This document shows, in pieces, positions 1-7,555 of a stretch of DNA of 64,000 nt (its first letter is position 1; every line of letters starts with the position of its first letter). Source of the DNA: Kineosporia mesophila. Its GTDB lineage: Bacteria; Actinomycetota; Actinomycetes; Actinomycetales; Kineosporiaceae. Both the position numbers and the translations under genes were made by a program. The stretch is taken from NCBI RefSeq assembly GCF_021129235.1, contig NZ_JAJOMA010000004.1, forward strand, positions 62,001 to 126,000. Direction: 5' to 3'. The notes under the pieces were generated by a model. It worked only from the letters and a program-made list of their open reading frames with translations. It was not told where the DNA came from and ran no database searches.

Positions 1-208
1 TTACAAAACCGACATCTTGCCTCACACGGGCAGTCTCCCGGCGCGCCGAATAGCCGTCTAAGCAGGCACGACCTGCGTGCTGGGCTAATGTGACCTTCCG
101 ACCGGGCCGGGGAGTCGCCGCGGAAGGCGTTACGCCCAGTCAGGGCATCGCCTCGTTACGAGCGGTCGATGCGTCCAGACCAATTCACAACCCGTAACAG
201 GAGCGAAC

Positions 209-364
209 ATGTCGGACACCTACAGCGGCGAGTTCTACTGCGTGAAGTGCAAGGAGAAGCGTCAGGCCGAGGGCAAGGTCGTCGAGACCAACGGCCGTCG
301 CATGGCCAAGGGCGTGTGCCCGGTGTGCGGGACGAACCTGAACCGCATCCTCGGCAAGGCCTGA
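209..364 (+). CDS. DUF5679 small zinc-ribbon-like protein
   Basis: This 51-residue protein starts MSDTYSGEFYCVKCKEK and ends CPVCGTNLNRILGKA. Two CxxC pairs, at residues 11-14 and 37-40, would form a treble or ribbon zinc site. The middle carries the conserved ETNGRRMAKG stretch. The length and pattern match the actinobacterial DUF5679 family, whose role is unknown. The ATG is preceded by AGGAG at a 5-nt spacing, which fixes the start. It lies upstream of the ThiF-like and ABC1-kinase genes, a neighbourhood I recall from other actinobacteria. A nucleic-acid or protein-binding role is only inference from the zinc knuckles. Confidence 0.88.
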   Translation: MSDTYSGEFYCVKCKEKRQAEGKVVETNGRRMAKGVCPVCGTNLNRILGKA

Positions 365-605
365 CCAGCACCTTCGGGCAGTCGTGGGGTCCGGGAGGAT
401 CCCTCGGCTCCGTGGGCCGGCCCAGTGACGACAGACGTCGGCGGGCCGCAGGTGCGGCGGTGGCGCGGGCCAGGGCACGGTGACGAGCCCTGGCCGCCAC
501 CCAGGCATTTTCACCCTAGTTATCCACAACCCCGGGTCGTCCTGTGGACGGCCCCGCGCACGACGTCGTCCTTCCTGACACCCTTCACAGGTCGAGGGGA
601 AAATC
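365..605. other. Intergenic region with DnaA-box-like site
   Basis: This 241-bp gap follows the DUF5679 gene. It holds a perfect DnaA-box consensus TTATCCACA at 520-528 and a weaker inverted TGTGGAC at 543-549. The only other signal is the GAGGGG ribosome-binding site just before 606. No convincing gene is present; reading frames crossing it are shadows. Confidence 0.5.
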
Positions 606-1712
606 GTGCGCATTCGTCTCAAGCCGGGGTTCCGGCGGGCCTGGCGGGATCCGGCCACGTTGCAGATCGGGCTCTCCCGGCGACGGGGCACCGTGATCAC
701 CGGCCTCACCCTGCAGGACATTCCCCTGGTCGAGGCTCTTCAGCACGGTATCGACACCTCGGTGCCCGGATCGCTGTCCTCGTACGGCGATCCCGAGCGG
801 GGCGGCGCCCTGATCGGACTCCTGCGCGACTGCGGGGTCCTGGTGTCGTCCGCGTCGTCCGGGCCCGGTCTCCCCGGTCCGGCCCGCCTGGGGCGGGCCG
901 GTGCGCGGCTGGCTCCCGATGCGGCCGTCTGGTCCGTGGTGCACCCGCACTGCGGCGACGGCTGGCAACTCCTCGCCGGCCGGGCCGACCGCCGCGTGGT
1001 CGTGCGCGGCGCGGGGCGGCTGGGCAGCTCGATCGCCGCCACCCTGGCCGCGGCCGGGGTCGGCACCGTCGTGGTGCAGGACCCGGGCCGGGTCACCGCC
1101 GCCGATCTGGCCCCGGCCGGAGCCGGTCTGCCCGACCTCGGCCGCCCGCGGATCGCAGTCGGCCAGGACCTGGTGCGGCGCGCCGGCGGGCACTCCCCGC
1201 AGCCGGGCAACCCAGGCACGCGACCGTCCGCCCGGCGCCCCGAACCCGATCTGGTCGTCCTCGTCGACCACGGCACCGCCGACGCCACCCGCGCCGACGC
1301 CCTGATGAGTGCAGACGTCTCCCATCTCTCGGTGGTGGTGGGTGAGGACGGCGTCGTGGTCGGTCCCCTGGTACTTCCGGGCGCCAGTCCCTGCCTGCGC
1401 TGCCTGGACCTGCACCGGAGAGATCGCGACCCGGCCTGGTCCGCCCTGGCCGGCCAGCTGCGCAACCAGGGTGAGACACCGCAGGAGTCGGCGAGCTCGG
1501 CCCTGGCCGCCGGGCTGGCGAGTCTGCAGGTCCTGGCCCACCTGGACGGTCTGGCCGAGCCCGCCGCCGTCGGCGCCACGCTCGAGGTGGAGCTGCCCGA
1601 CGGCCTGGTCGCGCGCCGTCCCTGGCCGGTGCATCCCGGTTGCGGTTGCTCCTGGCCCGGAACCGCGGACGATGCGGACGCGCGCGCTACCGCACGAGAA
1701 GGGAGAATGTGA
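606..1712 (+). CDS. ThiF/cyclodehydratase-like adenylyltransferase-fold protein
   Basis: The 368-residue protein resembles the ThiF-type E1/cyclodehydratase leader-binding proteins. A Rossmann nucleotide-binding segment with GAGRLGSSIA lies at about residues 135-145, followed by a VVVQDPGRV strand where ThiF proteins keep their acidic ribose ligand. A CLRC pair at 263-266 and a terminal CGC at 346-348 could hold zinc. The start is GTG with a GAGGGG site 6 nt upstream. The stop overlaps the GTG of the ABC1 kinase (ATGTGA), so the two are probably translationally coupled. Mycobacteria pair the same two families (Rv3196-Rv3197, from memory). No RiPP precursor or YcaO gene is nearby, so a role in peptide modification is not supported. 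The substrate is unknown. Confidence 0.72.
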   Translation: MRIRLKPGFRRAWRDPATLQIGLSRRRGTVITGLTLQDIPLVEALQHGIDTSVPGSLSSYGDPERGGALIGLLRDCGVLVSSASSGPGLPGPARLGRAGARLAPDAAVWSVVHPHCGDGWQLLAGRADRRVVVRGAGRLGSSIAATLAAAGVGTVVVQDPGRVTAADLAPAGAGLPDLGRPRIAVGQDLVRRAGGHSPQPGNPGTRPSARRPEPDLVVLVDHGTADATRADALMSADVSHLSVVVGEDGVVVGPLVLPGASPCLRCLDLHRRDRDPAWSALAGQLRNQGETPQESASSALAAGLASLQVLAHLDGLAEPAAVGATLEVELPDGLVARRPWPVHPGCGCSWPGTADDADARATAREGRM

Positions 1713-3091
1713 CAGTGACAGATCTGCCGCGTCGCGCGGTCACCCGGACGGCGAAGCTGGCGTCCCTGCCGTTGACCGCTGCCGGGCGTACCGCTCTGGG
1801 ACTGGGTAAGCGTCTCGGTGGGAAGCCGGCCGAACTGGTCGCGGCCGAGATGCAGGCCCGCACCGCGGAGCAGATGTTCCGCGTGCTGGGCGAGCTCAAG
1901 GGCGGGGCGATGAAGTTCGGCCAGGCCCTGAGCGTCTTCGAGGCCGCGCTGCCCGAGGAGGTCGCCGGGCCCTACCGAGCGACCCTGACCCGGCTGCAGG
2001 ATTCCGCTCCCCCGCTGCCGGCCGCCACGGTGCACCAGGTGCTGGCCGAGCAGCTGGGCCCGCGCTGGCGCACCAGCAAGTTCCAGAGCTTCGACGACCA
2101 GCCCGCGGCGGCGGCGAGCATCGGTCAGGTGCACAAGGCCGTCTGGCGCGACGGCCGGCCCTGCGCGGTGAAGATCCAGTATCCGGGGGCGGGGGCGGCC
2201 CTGATCTCCGACCTCAATCAGGTGACGCGGGTGGGCCGGATCGCGGGCGGCTGGATCCCGGGCCTCGATGTGAAGCCGATCCTGGACGAGCTCAAGGCCC
2301 GCATGGTCGAGGAGCTCGACTACACGCTCGAGGCCAGGACCCAGGCGAAGTTCGCGAAGGCATTCCGGGGCGACCCGGTGTTCGCGATCCCCGAGGTCCT
2401 GGCCAGCAGCGAGCACGTGATCGTCAGCGAGTGGCTCGAGGGTGTGCCGTTGTCGAAGCTGATCTCCTCCGGCACCCGCGAGGAACGCGACCTGGGCGCC
2501 CGCCGCTACCTGGAGTTCCTGCTGGCCGGCCCGGCCCGCGCCGGGCTGCTGCACGCCGACCCGCACCCGGGCAACTACCGCCTGCTCGACGACGGTCGTT
2601 TCGGGGTGCTCGACTTCGGCGCGGTCAAGCGCCTGCCCCAGGGCATGCCGCCGGAGATGGGGCGCCTGCTCACCCTGGCCATGGCCGGTGAGTCGGAGGC
2701 GGTGGTCGCGGGCCTGCGTGAGCTCGGCTTCATCAAGTCGTCCATCACGATCGACGGCGACGCCCTGCTGACCTACCTGGCCCCGTTCCTCGAGCCGATC
2801 CGGCACTCCCGCTGGCGCTTCGAGCGGGCCTGGATGCGCTCGCTCTTCACCTATATCAACGATGTCCGGCGGCCGGACTGGACGATGGGCCTCAAGCTCA
2901 ACCTGCCGCCCGAGTACCTGCTGATCCACCGGGTCTGGCTGGGCGGCATCGCGGTGCTCTGCCAGATCGACGGCGACGTGCCGGTGCCCGAGGTGCTCGA
3001 GCAGTGGCTGCCGGAGTTCGACGCCGGGGCCTACGAGCTCGATGACGAGCTCGACGGCGACCTCGATGACAACGAGGTCGCGCGCGACTGA
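1709..3091 (+). CDS. ABC1/AarF-family atypical kinase
   Basis: This 460-residue UbiB/ABC1 protein-kinase-like enzyme keeps the family hallmarks. They are a KFGQ motif at 69-72, an alanine-rich nucleotide loop PAAAASIGQ near 132-140, the lysine of AVKIQ at about 155, EELDY at 201-205, HADPHPGN at 282-289 and the LDFG metal site at 301-304. ABC1 kinases bind ATP and act in quinone or lipid biology; the actinobacterial orthologue's substrate is not settled. Start choice: GTG at 1709 overlaps the preceding stop. GTG at 1715 is also possible, with the GGGAG site 9 nt upstream. The acidic C-terminus (ELDGDLDDNEV) is a small oddity. It corresponds to Rv3197, next to whiB7 in mycobacteria. Confidence 0.9.
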   Translation: MTVTDLPRRAVTRTAKLASLPLTAAGRTALGLGKRLGGKPAELVAAEMQARTAEQMFRVLGELKGGAMKFGQALSVFEAALPEEVAGPYRATLTRLQDSAPPLPAATVHQVLAEQLGPRWRTSKFQSFDDQPAAAASIGQVHKAVWRDGRPCAVKIQYPGAGAALISDLNQVTRVGRIAGGWIPGLDVKPILDELKARMVEELDYTLEARTQAKFAKAFRGDPVFAIPEVLASSEHVIVSEWLEGVPLSKLISSGTREERDLGARRYLEFLLAGPARAGLLHADPHPGNYRLLDDGRFGVLDFGAVKRLPQGMPPEMGRLLTLAMAGESEAVVAGLRELGFIKSSITIDGDALLTYLAPFLEPIRHSRWRFERAWMRSLFTYINDVRRPDWTMGLKLNLPPEYLLIHRVWLGGIAVLCQIDGDVPVPEVLEQWLPEFDAGAYELDDELDGDLDDNEVARD

Positions 3092-3542
3092 GCCGTACGG
3101 GTACGCACGGGCACTGCAGTGATGCGCACCACATCGTCCTTTCGCAACCGGCCACGCCGGGCATCCGTCGAAGTACTGGCGGGTGTCTGTTAACTCTTGC
3201 CCCCGCACGCCACACCCCGGGCCCGAGCCCGCCGCACCTGACCGTGCGTGAACCCCGGCCCAGCCGTACCGGGATCTCTCCGGCCACCCACCGGCCGACC
3301 TCGCACTCCCTGCTACCAGCGCCGTCGGCCTTCCGGGAGACATCACGGAGCGTTGCGAACGGCTGGGGAGAACGCGGTTCCACGGGTTAACCGACCCTCC
3401 AGTTTTCGAGACGCCTATCCCGTATTCTGAGATTAATCAGCATCCCCCGCACGGCCCACGGATACATCCAGATGTCGTGCAGATATCCGCCGGGACAGCG
3501 AACCGTCATCCGCGCGTTACGCGAAATGCGTACCCTGAACCC
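3092..3542. other. Long intergenic region
   Basis: About 450 bp lie between the ABC1 kinase and a small zinc-knuckle protein. I see no convincing gene here. The 60-codon frame at 3248-3430 lacks a ribosome-binding site and has no recognisable product. Base composition falls near 3400-3470, consistent with promoters. The only clear signal is the TACCCT hexamer at 3531-3536, 6 nt before the next start codon. Confidence 0.4.
3531..3536 (+). promoter_or_regulatory. -10 box of leaderless small gene
   Basis: TACCCT fits the actinobacterial -10 pattern TAnnnT and lies 6 nt before the ATG at 3543, so transcription would begin at or next to the start codon. No clear -35 is visible. Confidence 0.5.
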
Positions 3543-3794
3543 ATGAATGGCTCACTGCGTTCAGAGACCCGGATCGCCGAATCCCAACCTGCCGGTCTGG
3601 CTGCGATTCCCTCGCAGTCCGGCACCCACACCCACTGCCGAACCTGCCTCGCGCCGGCTCCGCAAGCCCTGTACCGCGTCGTCGGAGCCTGGTCGGTGAT
3701 CAACGGCGTTGCTCTCTGGGACTGCGAAACCTGTGCCCGGGAGCGGATTCTGGAGATCGAAGCCGGCCAGGACGTACGCCGCAGCCGACGCTGA
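3543..3794 (+). CDS. Hypothetical protein with two CxxC pairs
   Basis: This 83-residue protein belongs to no family I can name. It has two cysteine pairs, CRTC and CETC, spaced about 30 residues apart. They flank a hydrophobic segment (VVGAWSVINGVALWDC), which suggests a single zinc-ribbon fold. The C-terminus is basic (DVRRSRR). The ATG has no ribosome-binding site but sits 6 nt after a TACCCT hexamer, so a leaderless transcript is likely. Codon use is GC-rich at third positions, which supports a real gene. It stands alone between the ABC1 kinase and a convergent phosphatase gene. Confidence 0.6.
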   Translation: MNGSLRSETRIAESQPAGLAAIPSQSGTHTHCRTCLAPAPQALYRVVGAWSVINGVALWDCETCARERILEIEAGQDVRRSRR

Positions 3795-3851
3795 CCAGCC
3801 CTGACCCACACCCGTAGACCACACGTACCCCCGCACCGCCGGTAGCTCAGG

Positions 3852-3878
3852 CCGCTCCCCTCACCCGGTCGGGAGCGG
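3852..3878 (+). terminator. Hairpin after small zinc-knuckle gene
   Basis: CCGCTCCC and GGGAGCGG form an 8-bp stem with an 11-nt loop, 58 nt after the stop at 3794. It has no U-tract. It may serve the convergent phosphatase gene as well. Confidence 0.45.
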
Positions 3879-4045
3879 TACCGGCATCACCTGTGACCCA
3901 CCACGCCACAGGCGTGACCCGGTCGACGGCGAATATCTCGGACCCCCCGTAGATGATTGCCTGACGTACATTTCCTGAGCGCCCGTCACACCATTTACCA
4001 GGCCTTATCCGGAGCACCGGCCGGACGATCATTCCCGAACGCGGT

Positions 4046-5488
4046 TCATTCCACGTTCAGGTAGACGAAGCCTGGCCCCTCGTCGCGGTAGGTGACGCCC
4101 AGTCGCCCACAGACGTCGGCCAGGGCCGGTCTCCACGACCCGGTCACGCCCGGGTCCGCCGCCTCGAAGCCGTGGTCCGCGGTGAGCAGGAAAGTCACCT
4201 GCTGCCGCAGTCCGATGGCGTCCAGGTGAGCCAGAAAAATGCCCAGCCGCCGGTCCGCATCGCGCAGGCTGTTGCGCGCGATCGGTGAGCGCGGCCCTCC
4301 GGCGTGATGCCCGGCATCCGTGACGACGGTCGACCACCAGGTCAGGTACGGGGCCGTCGCCGGATCGGCCCACTCCCGCAGCACCTGCGCGAGCCCGGCC
4401 TCGTCGACCCGGGTGGCCCAGGCGAAGTAGCGGTCGTCCAGATGCGGGCTGCCGGTGGCCGGGGGCAGGAAATCCGTGACGGAACTGCCCGGCGTATCGC
4501 CCAGGGCGCGGACGACCTGCATCGTCGACGTGGTCGCGCCGCGGTCCACCGCCTCGTTCACGCACACGCTGCGGCTGCCCGGCCGCGCCCGGGCGAGACG
4601 CTCGAACACCGTGCGCACGCCGGGCCGCAACCATTCGGCGCTGCGGTGCCAGGTGCTCTCGTCGTTCGCGTTGATGCGCTCGCCCCGGGCCCGGTCGTAG
4701 AAGACGTTGCCGAGAACGCCGTGGCGCCCGGGGCCGACGCCGGTCAGCGCGGTGGTGTGATTGCACAAGGTCACACTGGGGAACTCGGCCACGGCCCCAC
4801 CGGTCAGGGCGGAGCCGTCGGCCAGCAGTTCGGCGACGGCCGGCAGCTCGCCCTCGGCCGCCAGGGCAAGTAGCTCCGAGCTCGGGGCGCCGTCCCAGAG
4901 CAGACCGACTACGCGACGGGAGGGGACCTCGTCCATCATCTCGACCGCCTGACCCTCGAAACCCTCGAGGGCTCCGGGATCATCGACCCCGGCCAGACGC
5001 AACAGCGTCGGGGCGACGTCGATCATCCGGGCGTACCCCGGTACCCGACCGGCCGGCGGGATGCCCGCACCGGAGAGCAGGAACGGCGCCCGGGACTGGA
5101 TCACGTCGAGCGAACCGTGCTCACCGGCGTGCCCACCCTCGTCCGGGAAGAAGTGTGAGGGCGTGTGGATCACGACGAGATCCGGACTGCGATCGGCGTC
5201 GGCGAAGAACGACAGCAGTCGCCGGGCCGGTTCGGGATAGGCATTGGACGCGTTCGGCGGCGAGGGGTTCGCGCGCTCCCGGTCGTAGGGCAGGAAGGCG
5301 AGCGGGTCGGTGACGGCCAGCGGGTCGGACCCGGCGATCACCTCGTGCCGCTCCCCCGTGAACAACCGCACCACACCTCGCTGCCCGTGCACCACGACGG
5401 TCCCGGCCGGTTCCGGATAGGCCACGAGGTCGACGATGTGGGCCAGGTGCGGCCGGGTGAGGGCCTCGGCGATCTCACGTGCGCTCAT
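4046..5488 (-). CDS. Alkaline-phosphatase-superfamily phosphodiesterase
   Basis: The 480-residue protein belongs to the type I phosphodiesterase/nucleotide pyrophosphatase group. The core has the metal-binding aspartate in LLWDGAPSS, the nucleophile region FPSVTLCNHTTALTGV, HGVLGN, the AGHHAGG histidines and TADHGFE. Oddly, the element that normally closes the fold (EHGSLDVIQSRAPFLLSG) sits near residues 135-155, before the core. This looks like circular permutation or a partial second copy. The start is taken as ATG at 5488, which has no strong ribosome-binding site but has TAATCT 8 nt upstream. No signal peptide is seen, so it should be cytoplasmic. The substrate is unknown. Confidence 0.8.
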   Translation of the reverse strand: MSAREIAEALTRPHLAHIVDLVAYPEPAGTVVVHGQRGVVRLFTGERHEVIAGSDPLAVTDPLAFLPYDRERANPSPPNASNAYPEPARRLLSFFADADRSPDLVVIHTPSHFFPDEGGHAGEHGSLDVIQSRAPFLLSGAGIPPAGRVPGYARMIDVAPTLLRLAGVDDPGALEGFEGQAVEMMDEVPSRRVVGLLWDGAPSSELLALAAEGELPAVAELLADGSALTGGAVAEFPSVTLCNHTTALTGVGPGRHGVLGNVFYDRARGERINANDESTWHRSAEWLRPGVRTVFERLARARPGSRSVCVNEAVDRGATTSTMQVVRALGDTPGSSVTDFLPPATGSPHLDDRYFAWATRVDEAGLAQVLREWADPATAPYLTWWSTVVTDAGHHAGGPRSPIARNSLRDADRRLGIFLAHLDAIGLRQQVTFLLTADHGFEAADPGVTGSWRPALADVCGRLGVTYRDEGPGFVYLNVE

Positions 5489-5517
5489 GGCAGGTGAGAT
5501 TAGGTGGCAAACGCCGA

Positions 5518-5555
5518 ACGGGGGCTGACCACCCCCTCCGATGGTCAGCCCCCGT
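5518..5555 (-). terminator. Strong hairpin between small gene and phosphatase gene
   Basis: ACGGGGGCTGACC pairs perfectly with GGTCAGCCCCCGT (13 bp) around a 12-nt loop. It lies 75 nt downstream of the 55-aa gene stop and just upstream of the phosphatase start, so it likely ends the whiB7-side transcript. Confidence 0.7.
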
Positions 5556-5629
5556 CCGAAGTCCAAGACGTGGTGAAGAGTCCTGGCGTTGCTTCACTGA
5601 TACAGGTCAGTGGCGAAAATTTCCGGCGA

Positions 5630-5797
5630 CTACCGGACCGACCCCACCCGGGCCGTCGTCGCCTTCGTCCACGGTGCCCGCTTCGTGCGGCGGCGGGCGC
5701 GCTTGGCCACGCTGACGTAGCGCTCGTCGGCGGCGAGTGCCCTGGCCTCGTGGTGCTGCAGTTTCATCAGTTCGAAGTTGTACAGGCTGGCGTGCAT
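5630..5797 (-). CDS. Small basic protein next to whiB7
   Basis: This 55-residue product starts MHASLYNFELMKLQHHEAR and continues into an Arg/Lys-rich tail (KRARRRTKRAPWTK). The ATG has an AGGGGGA ribosome-binding site 7 nt upstream, and the frame stops before a 13-bp terminator hairpin, which supports a real gene. The N-terminal half should form an amphipathic helix. Short proteins of this MH-x-LY type are common in actinobacteria, but I know no function. It follows whiB7 on the same strand with an 81-nt gap that contains an AT-rich CATAAT (5825-5830), so it may be read from its own promoter. Confidence 0.65.
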   Translation of the reverse strand: MHASLYNFELMKLQHHEARALAADERYVSVAKRARRRTKRAPWTKATTARVGSVR

Positions 5798-5878
5798 GGC
5801 AGTTTCCCCCTGGAAACGAAAAACATTATGTGAGTAAAACTTCGGGTGCTCGGGGCGGGCGGCCGCCGGATCCGGAGA

Positions 5879-6262
5879 TCAGGCAGCCACCACGACCTTC
5901 CGCGGCCGGCCCCGGGGGCGCTTGCGCGCGACGACCACGCCGGCGACGAAGAGCTCGCCACCCCAGACGCCCCACGGTTCGTTGCGCTCCAGCGCGCCGG
6001 CCAGGCATTCCTGCCGCACCGGGCAATCGCGGCACAGTGCCTTCGCGTGCTCCACATCCGTCGGAGACTCGGCGAACCAGAGCTCCGCGTCGAACACCCG
6101 GCAGGGCATCTCGGTCGAGGTCTCGTCGATCTCTTCCACCAAGGCGTCGAGCAAGGCGGTGAGCTGCACGGGTTTCATCCCCCTCGGGTTGTTCCCCCGG
6201 TTACGGCCGGGAGCTGTTTCATCTTTCGCTGAATTGGAGTTGAGATTGGACGTTCTGCTCAT
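5879..6262 (-). CDS. whiB7: WhiB7-type redox-sensing transcription regulator
   Basis: The 127-residue protein has the four WhiB cysteines (C54, C77, C80, C86) for a 4Fe-4S cluster and the EPWGVWGGE turn at 95-103. A C-terminal AT-hook, KRPRGRPRK at 114-122, distinguishes WhiB7/WblC from other WhiB proteins. WhiB7 binds the primary sigma factor and activates intrinsic antibiotic-resistance genes, including its own. The N-terminus is about 30 residues longer than the mycobacterial protein if ATG 6262 is used; ATG 6178 is the alternative but has no spaced ribosome-binding site. Neighbours match the mycobacterial whiB7 locus: ABC1 kinase, UvrD2, mycoredoxin and NudC. Expression should be controlled by the upstream leader and autoregulatory promoter described separately. 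Confidence 0.93.
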   Translation of the reverse strand: MSRTSNLNSNSAKDETAPGRNRGNNPRGMKPVQLTALLDALVEEIDETSTEMPCRVFDAELWFAESPTDVEHAKALCRDCPVRQECLAGALERNEPWGVWGGELFVAGVVVARKRPRGRPRKVVVAA

Positions 6263-6292
6263 CACGGAAACCTGAAAACCCTTGTCAGACAA

Positions 6293-6334
6293 CGAAAAAG
6301 CCGTGGACCCCGATTGGGGTCCACGGCTTTTTCG
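6293..6334 (-). terminator. whiB7 leader attenuator hairpin
   Basis: A perfect 19-bp stem begins CGAAAAAGCCGTGGACCCC on the transcribed strand and closes on an AATC loop. It ends in CTTTTTCG, so it is a textbook intrinsic terminator. It lies 22 nt after the stop of the upstream ORF and 30 nt before the whiB7 ATG, which is where an attenuator must be. Confidence 0.88.
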
Positions 6335-6356
6335 CGAGGCCGGAAGCGGCGTATGC

Positions 6357-6647
6357 CTATCCGGTGCCATCGCTGGCCTGTGACCCGTAAAGGGGCTTGA
6401 AGAAATCGGAGGACGGTCGCACGGCGGCCAGACGGCCAGCCTTGGCGGCAGCAGCCCCACTCATGGCGCCGGCCCAGGAGGAACCCAGGGACAACGGAGC
6501 GGGCTGCAGGCAGACTGCACCCGTGTTCACGAGTTCAGTCGCGCCGACGTGATACCGGACCTCATTCAGCGATGAGGACACGGACGCGGCTTTGCCCTGG
6601 ACGGCGACGGTGGCGGCGGTGATCCGCATGTCAATCGTGGTCTTCAC
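6357..6647 (-). CDS. Upstream ORF in the whiB7 leader
   Basis: This 96-codon frame starts at GTG 6647 with an excellent AGGAGGT site 8 nt upstream and stops 22 nt before the attenuator hairpin. The peptide begins MKTTIDMRITAATVAVQ, is rich in Ala, Ser and Val, and resembles no enzyme. Translation of an upstream ORF is known to set terminator readthrough in whiB7/wblC leaders: a ribosome slowed by antibiotic lets the antiterminator form. At 96 codons this ORF is long for a pure sensor, so the peptide may also have a function of its own. A stretch near its end (6377-6386) can pair partly with the 5' arm of the terminator. Confidence 0.7.
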   Translation of the reverse strand: MKTTIDMRITAATVAVQGKAASVSSSLNEVRYHVGATELVNTGAVCLQPAPLSLGSSWAGAMSGAAAAKAGRLAAVRPSSDFFKPLYGSQASDGTG

Positions 6648-6735
6648 GTGTCGCCACCTCCTGCTCTAGTCCCGGGCCGACCTTCTTCAGGCCTGCCGTG
6701 GTGCGATTGTTGTCACTGACAGGACAACGAGATCG

Positions 6736-6775
6736 AGAGTAGACGCCCCCGTGCCTGGCGGACAACGTATTTAAT
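6736..6775 (-). promoter_or_regulatory. whiB7 promoter with WhiB7 AT-rich element
   Basis: On the minus strand, ATTAAATA (6775-6768) lies 2 nt before a TTGTCC -35 (6765-6760). An 18-nt spacer leads to TACTCT (6741-6736). An AT-rich block just upstream of the -35 is the known signature of WhiB7-activated sigma-A promoters, bound by the AT-hook. This predicts a leader of about 470 nt. Confidence 0.72.
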
Positions 6776-6913
6776 GGCGAATACTTCGCGGCACCCACCC
6801 GAACGGGTCAGTAGGTGGTCCTTTGTCCTTGCCGCGCAAGACTTTTAGAAGTTCCAAAAAAGTTTTGAGAGTGCGTGGTCAGGCTCTGCGCAACCTCTGC
6901 CGGACCTCTGGTC

Positions 6914-7555
6914 TCAGCTGCGGTTGGCCGCGATCAGGATGAGGAAAAGCACCGGGAGCGCCCCGAAGCACATCAGCAGGCCCAGCCGGGTGGGTACGGG
7001 CGCGGGGGTCACGTCGGGGTCCCGGCCCTTGTTGCCCAGCCGCAGCAGCAGCGACGCGGCGACGAAACCGACCAGCGGCACCAGCACGCCGTACCGGAGG
7101 AAGTCGGGGTTGTTGCCGGTGGTCGCGAACCCGATGAACTGGACCGCCATGATCACCAGCGCGGTCACCCCGAAGACCACGAAACCGCGTAGCCCGCTGC
7201 CCAGACGGGGCAGCAGATTCGGCTGGATCGCCCGGTTGTGGGCGTCCGCCCCCTGGATCTCGGCCTCGTCGATCAGCTGGGCCACCCGGCCCAGGTCGGT
7301 CTGCGGCTCCACGTGCCCCTCGGGCCGGGTGCCGGCCTCCGGCGGGAACTTCAGCTTCGCCTTCTGGGCGAAGGCCGACAGGTGGTAGCGCTGGTTCTCC
7401 AGACGGGCCACCAGCTCGTCAGCGTGCTCGGACATCTCGGCGGCGCCCTCGCGGATGCCGGCCGTGCGGGCGTTCTCCTCGGCCCGCACCGAGTCCAGCC
7501 GGCGCGCGTACTCGGCGTACTCGGCCCAGCCCTGCTGCGGGGACGACGGCGGCAT
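6914..7555 (-). CDS. Coiled-coil membrane protein, partner of FtsK-like ATPase
   Basis: The 213-residue protein has a charged helical N-terminal half (residues 1-110: AEYARRLDSVRAEENARTAG and a heptad-like stretch around VARLENQRYHLSAFAQKAK). Three likely membrane helices follow: GLRGFVVFGVTALVIMAVQF, a segment around YGVLVPLVGFVAASLLL, and GLLMCFGALPVLFLILIAA at the C-terminus. I do not recognise a named family. Its ATG overlaps the stop of the FtsK/SpoIIIE-like gene (TGATG), so both should be made together and may form one membrane complex. The gene ends just short of the whiB7 promoter region. Confidence 0.75.
   Translation of the reverse strand: MPPSSPQQGWAEYAEYARRLDSVRAEENARTAGIREGAAEMSEHADELVARLENQRYHLSAFAQKAKLKFPPEAGTRPEGHVEPQTDLGRVAQLIDEAEIQGADAHNRAIQPNLLPRLGSGLRGFVVFGVTALVIMAVQFIGFATTGNNPDFLRYGVLVPLVGFVAASLLLRLGNKGRDPDVTPAPVPTRLGLLMCFGALPVLFLILIAANRS

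Noticed and set aside
1-155. Possible tRNA or other RNA at the left edge
   Set aside because: No T-loop consensus or cloverleaf could be drawn; only weak inverted repeats are visible.
740-3346. 868-codon minus-strand open frame across the ThiF-like and ABC1-kinase genes
   Set aside because: The product is His/Arg/Gly-rich with no motif, and both plus-strand genes have clear families. It is a third-position shadow in high-GC DNA.
3248-3430. 60-codon frame between the ABC1 kinase and the zinc-knuckle gene
   Set aside because: It has no ribosome-binding site or recognisable product, and its composition does not match the neighbours.
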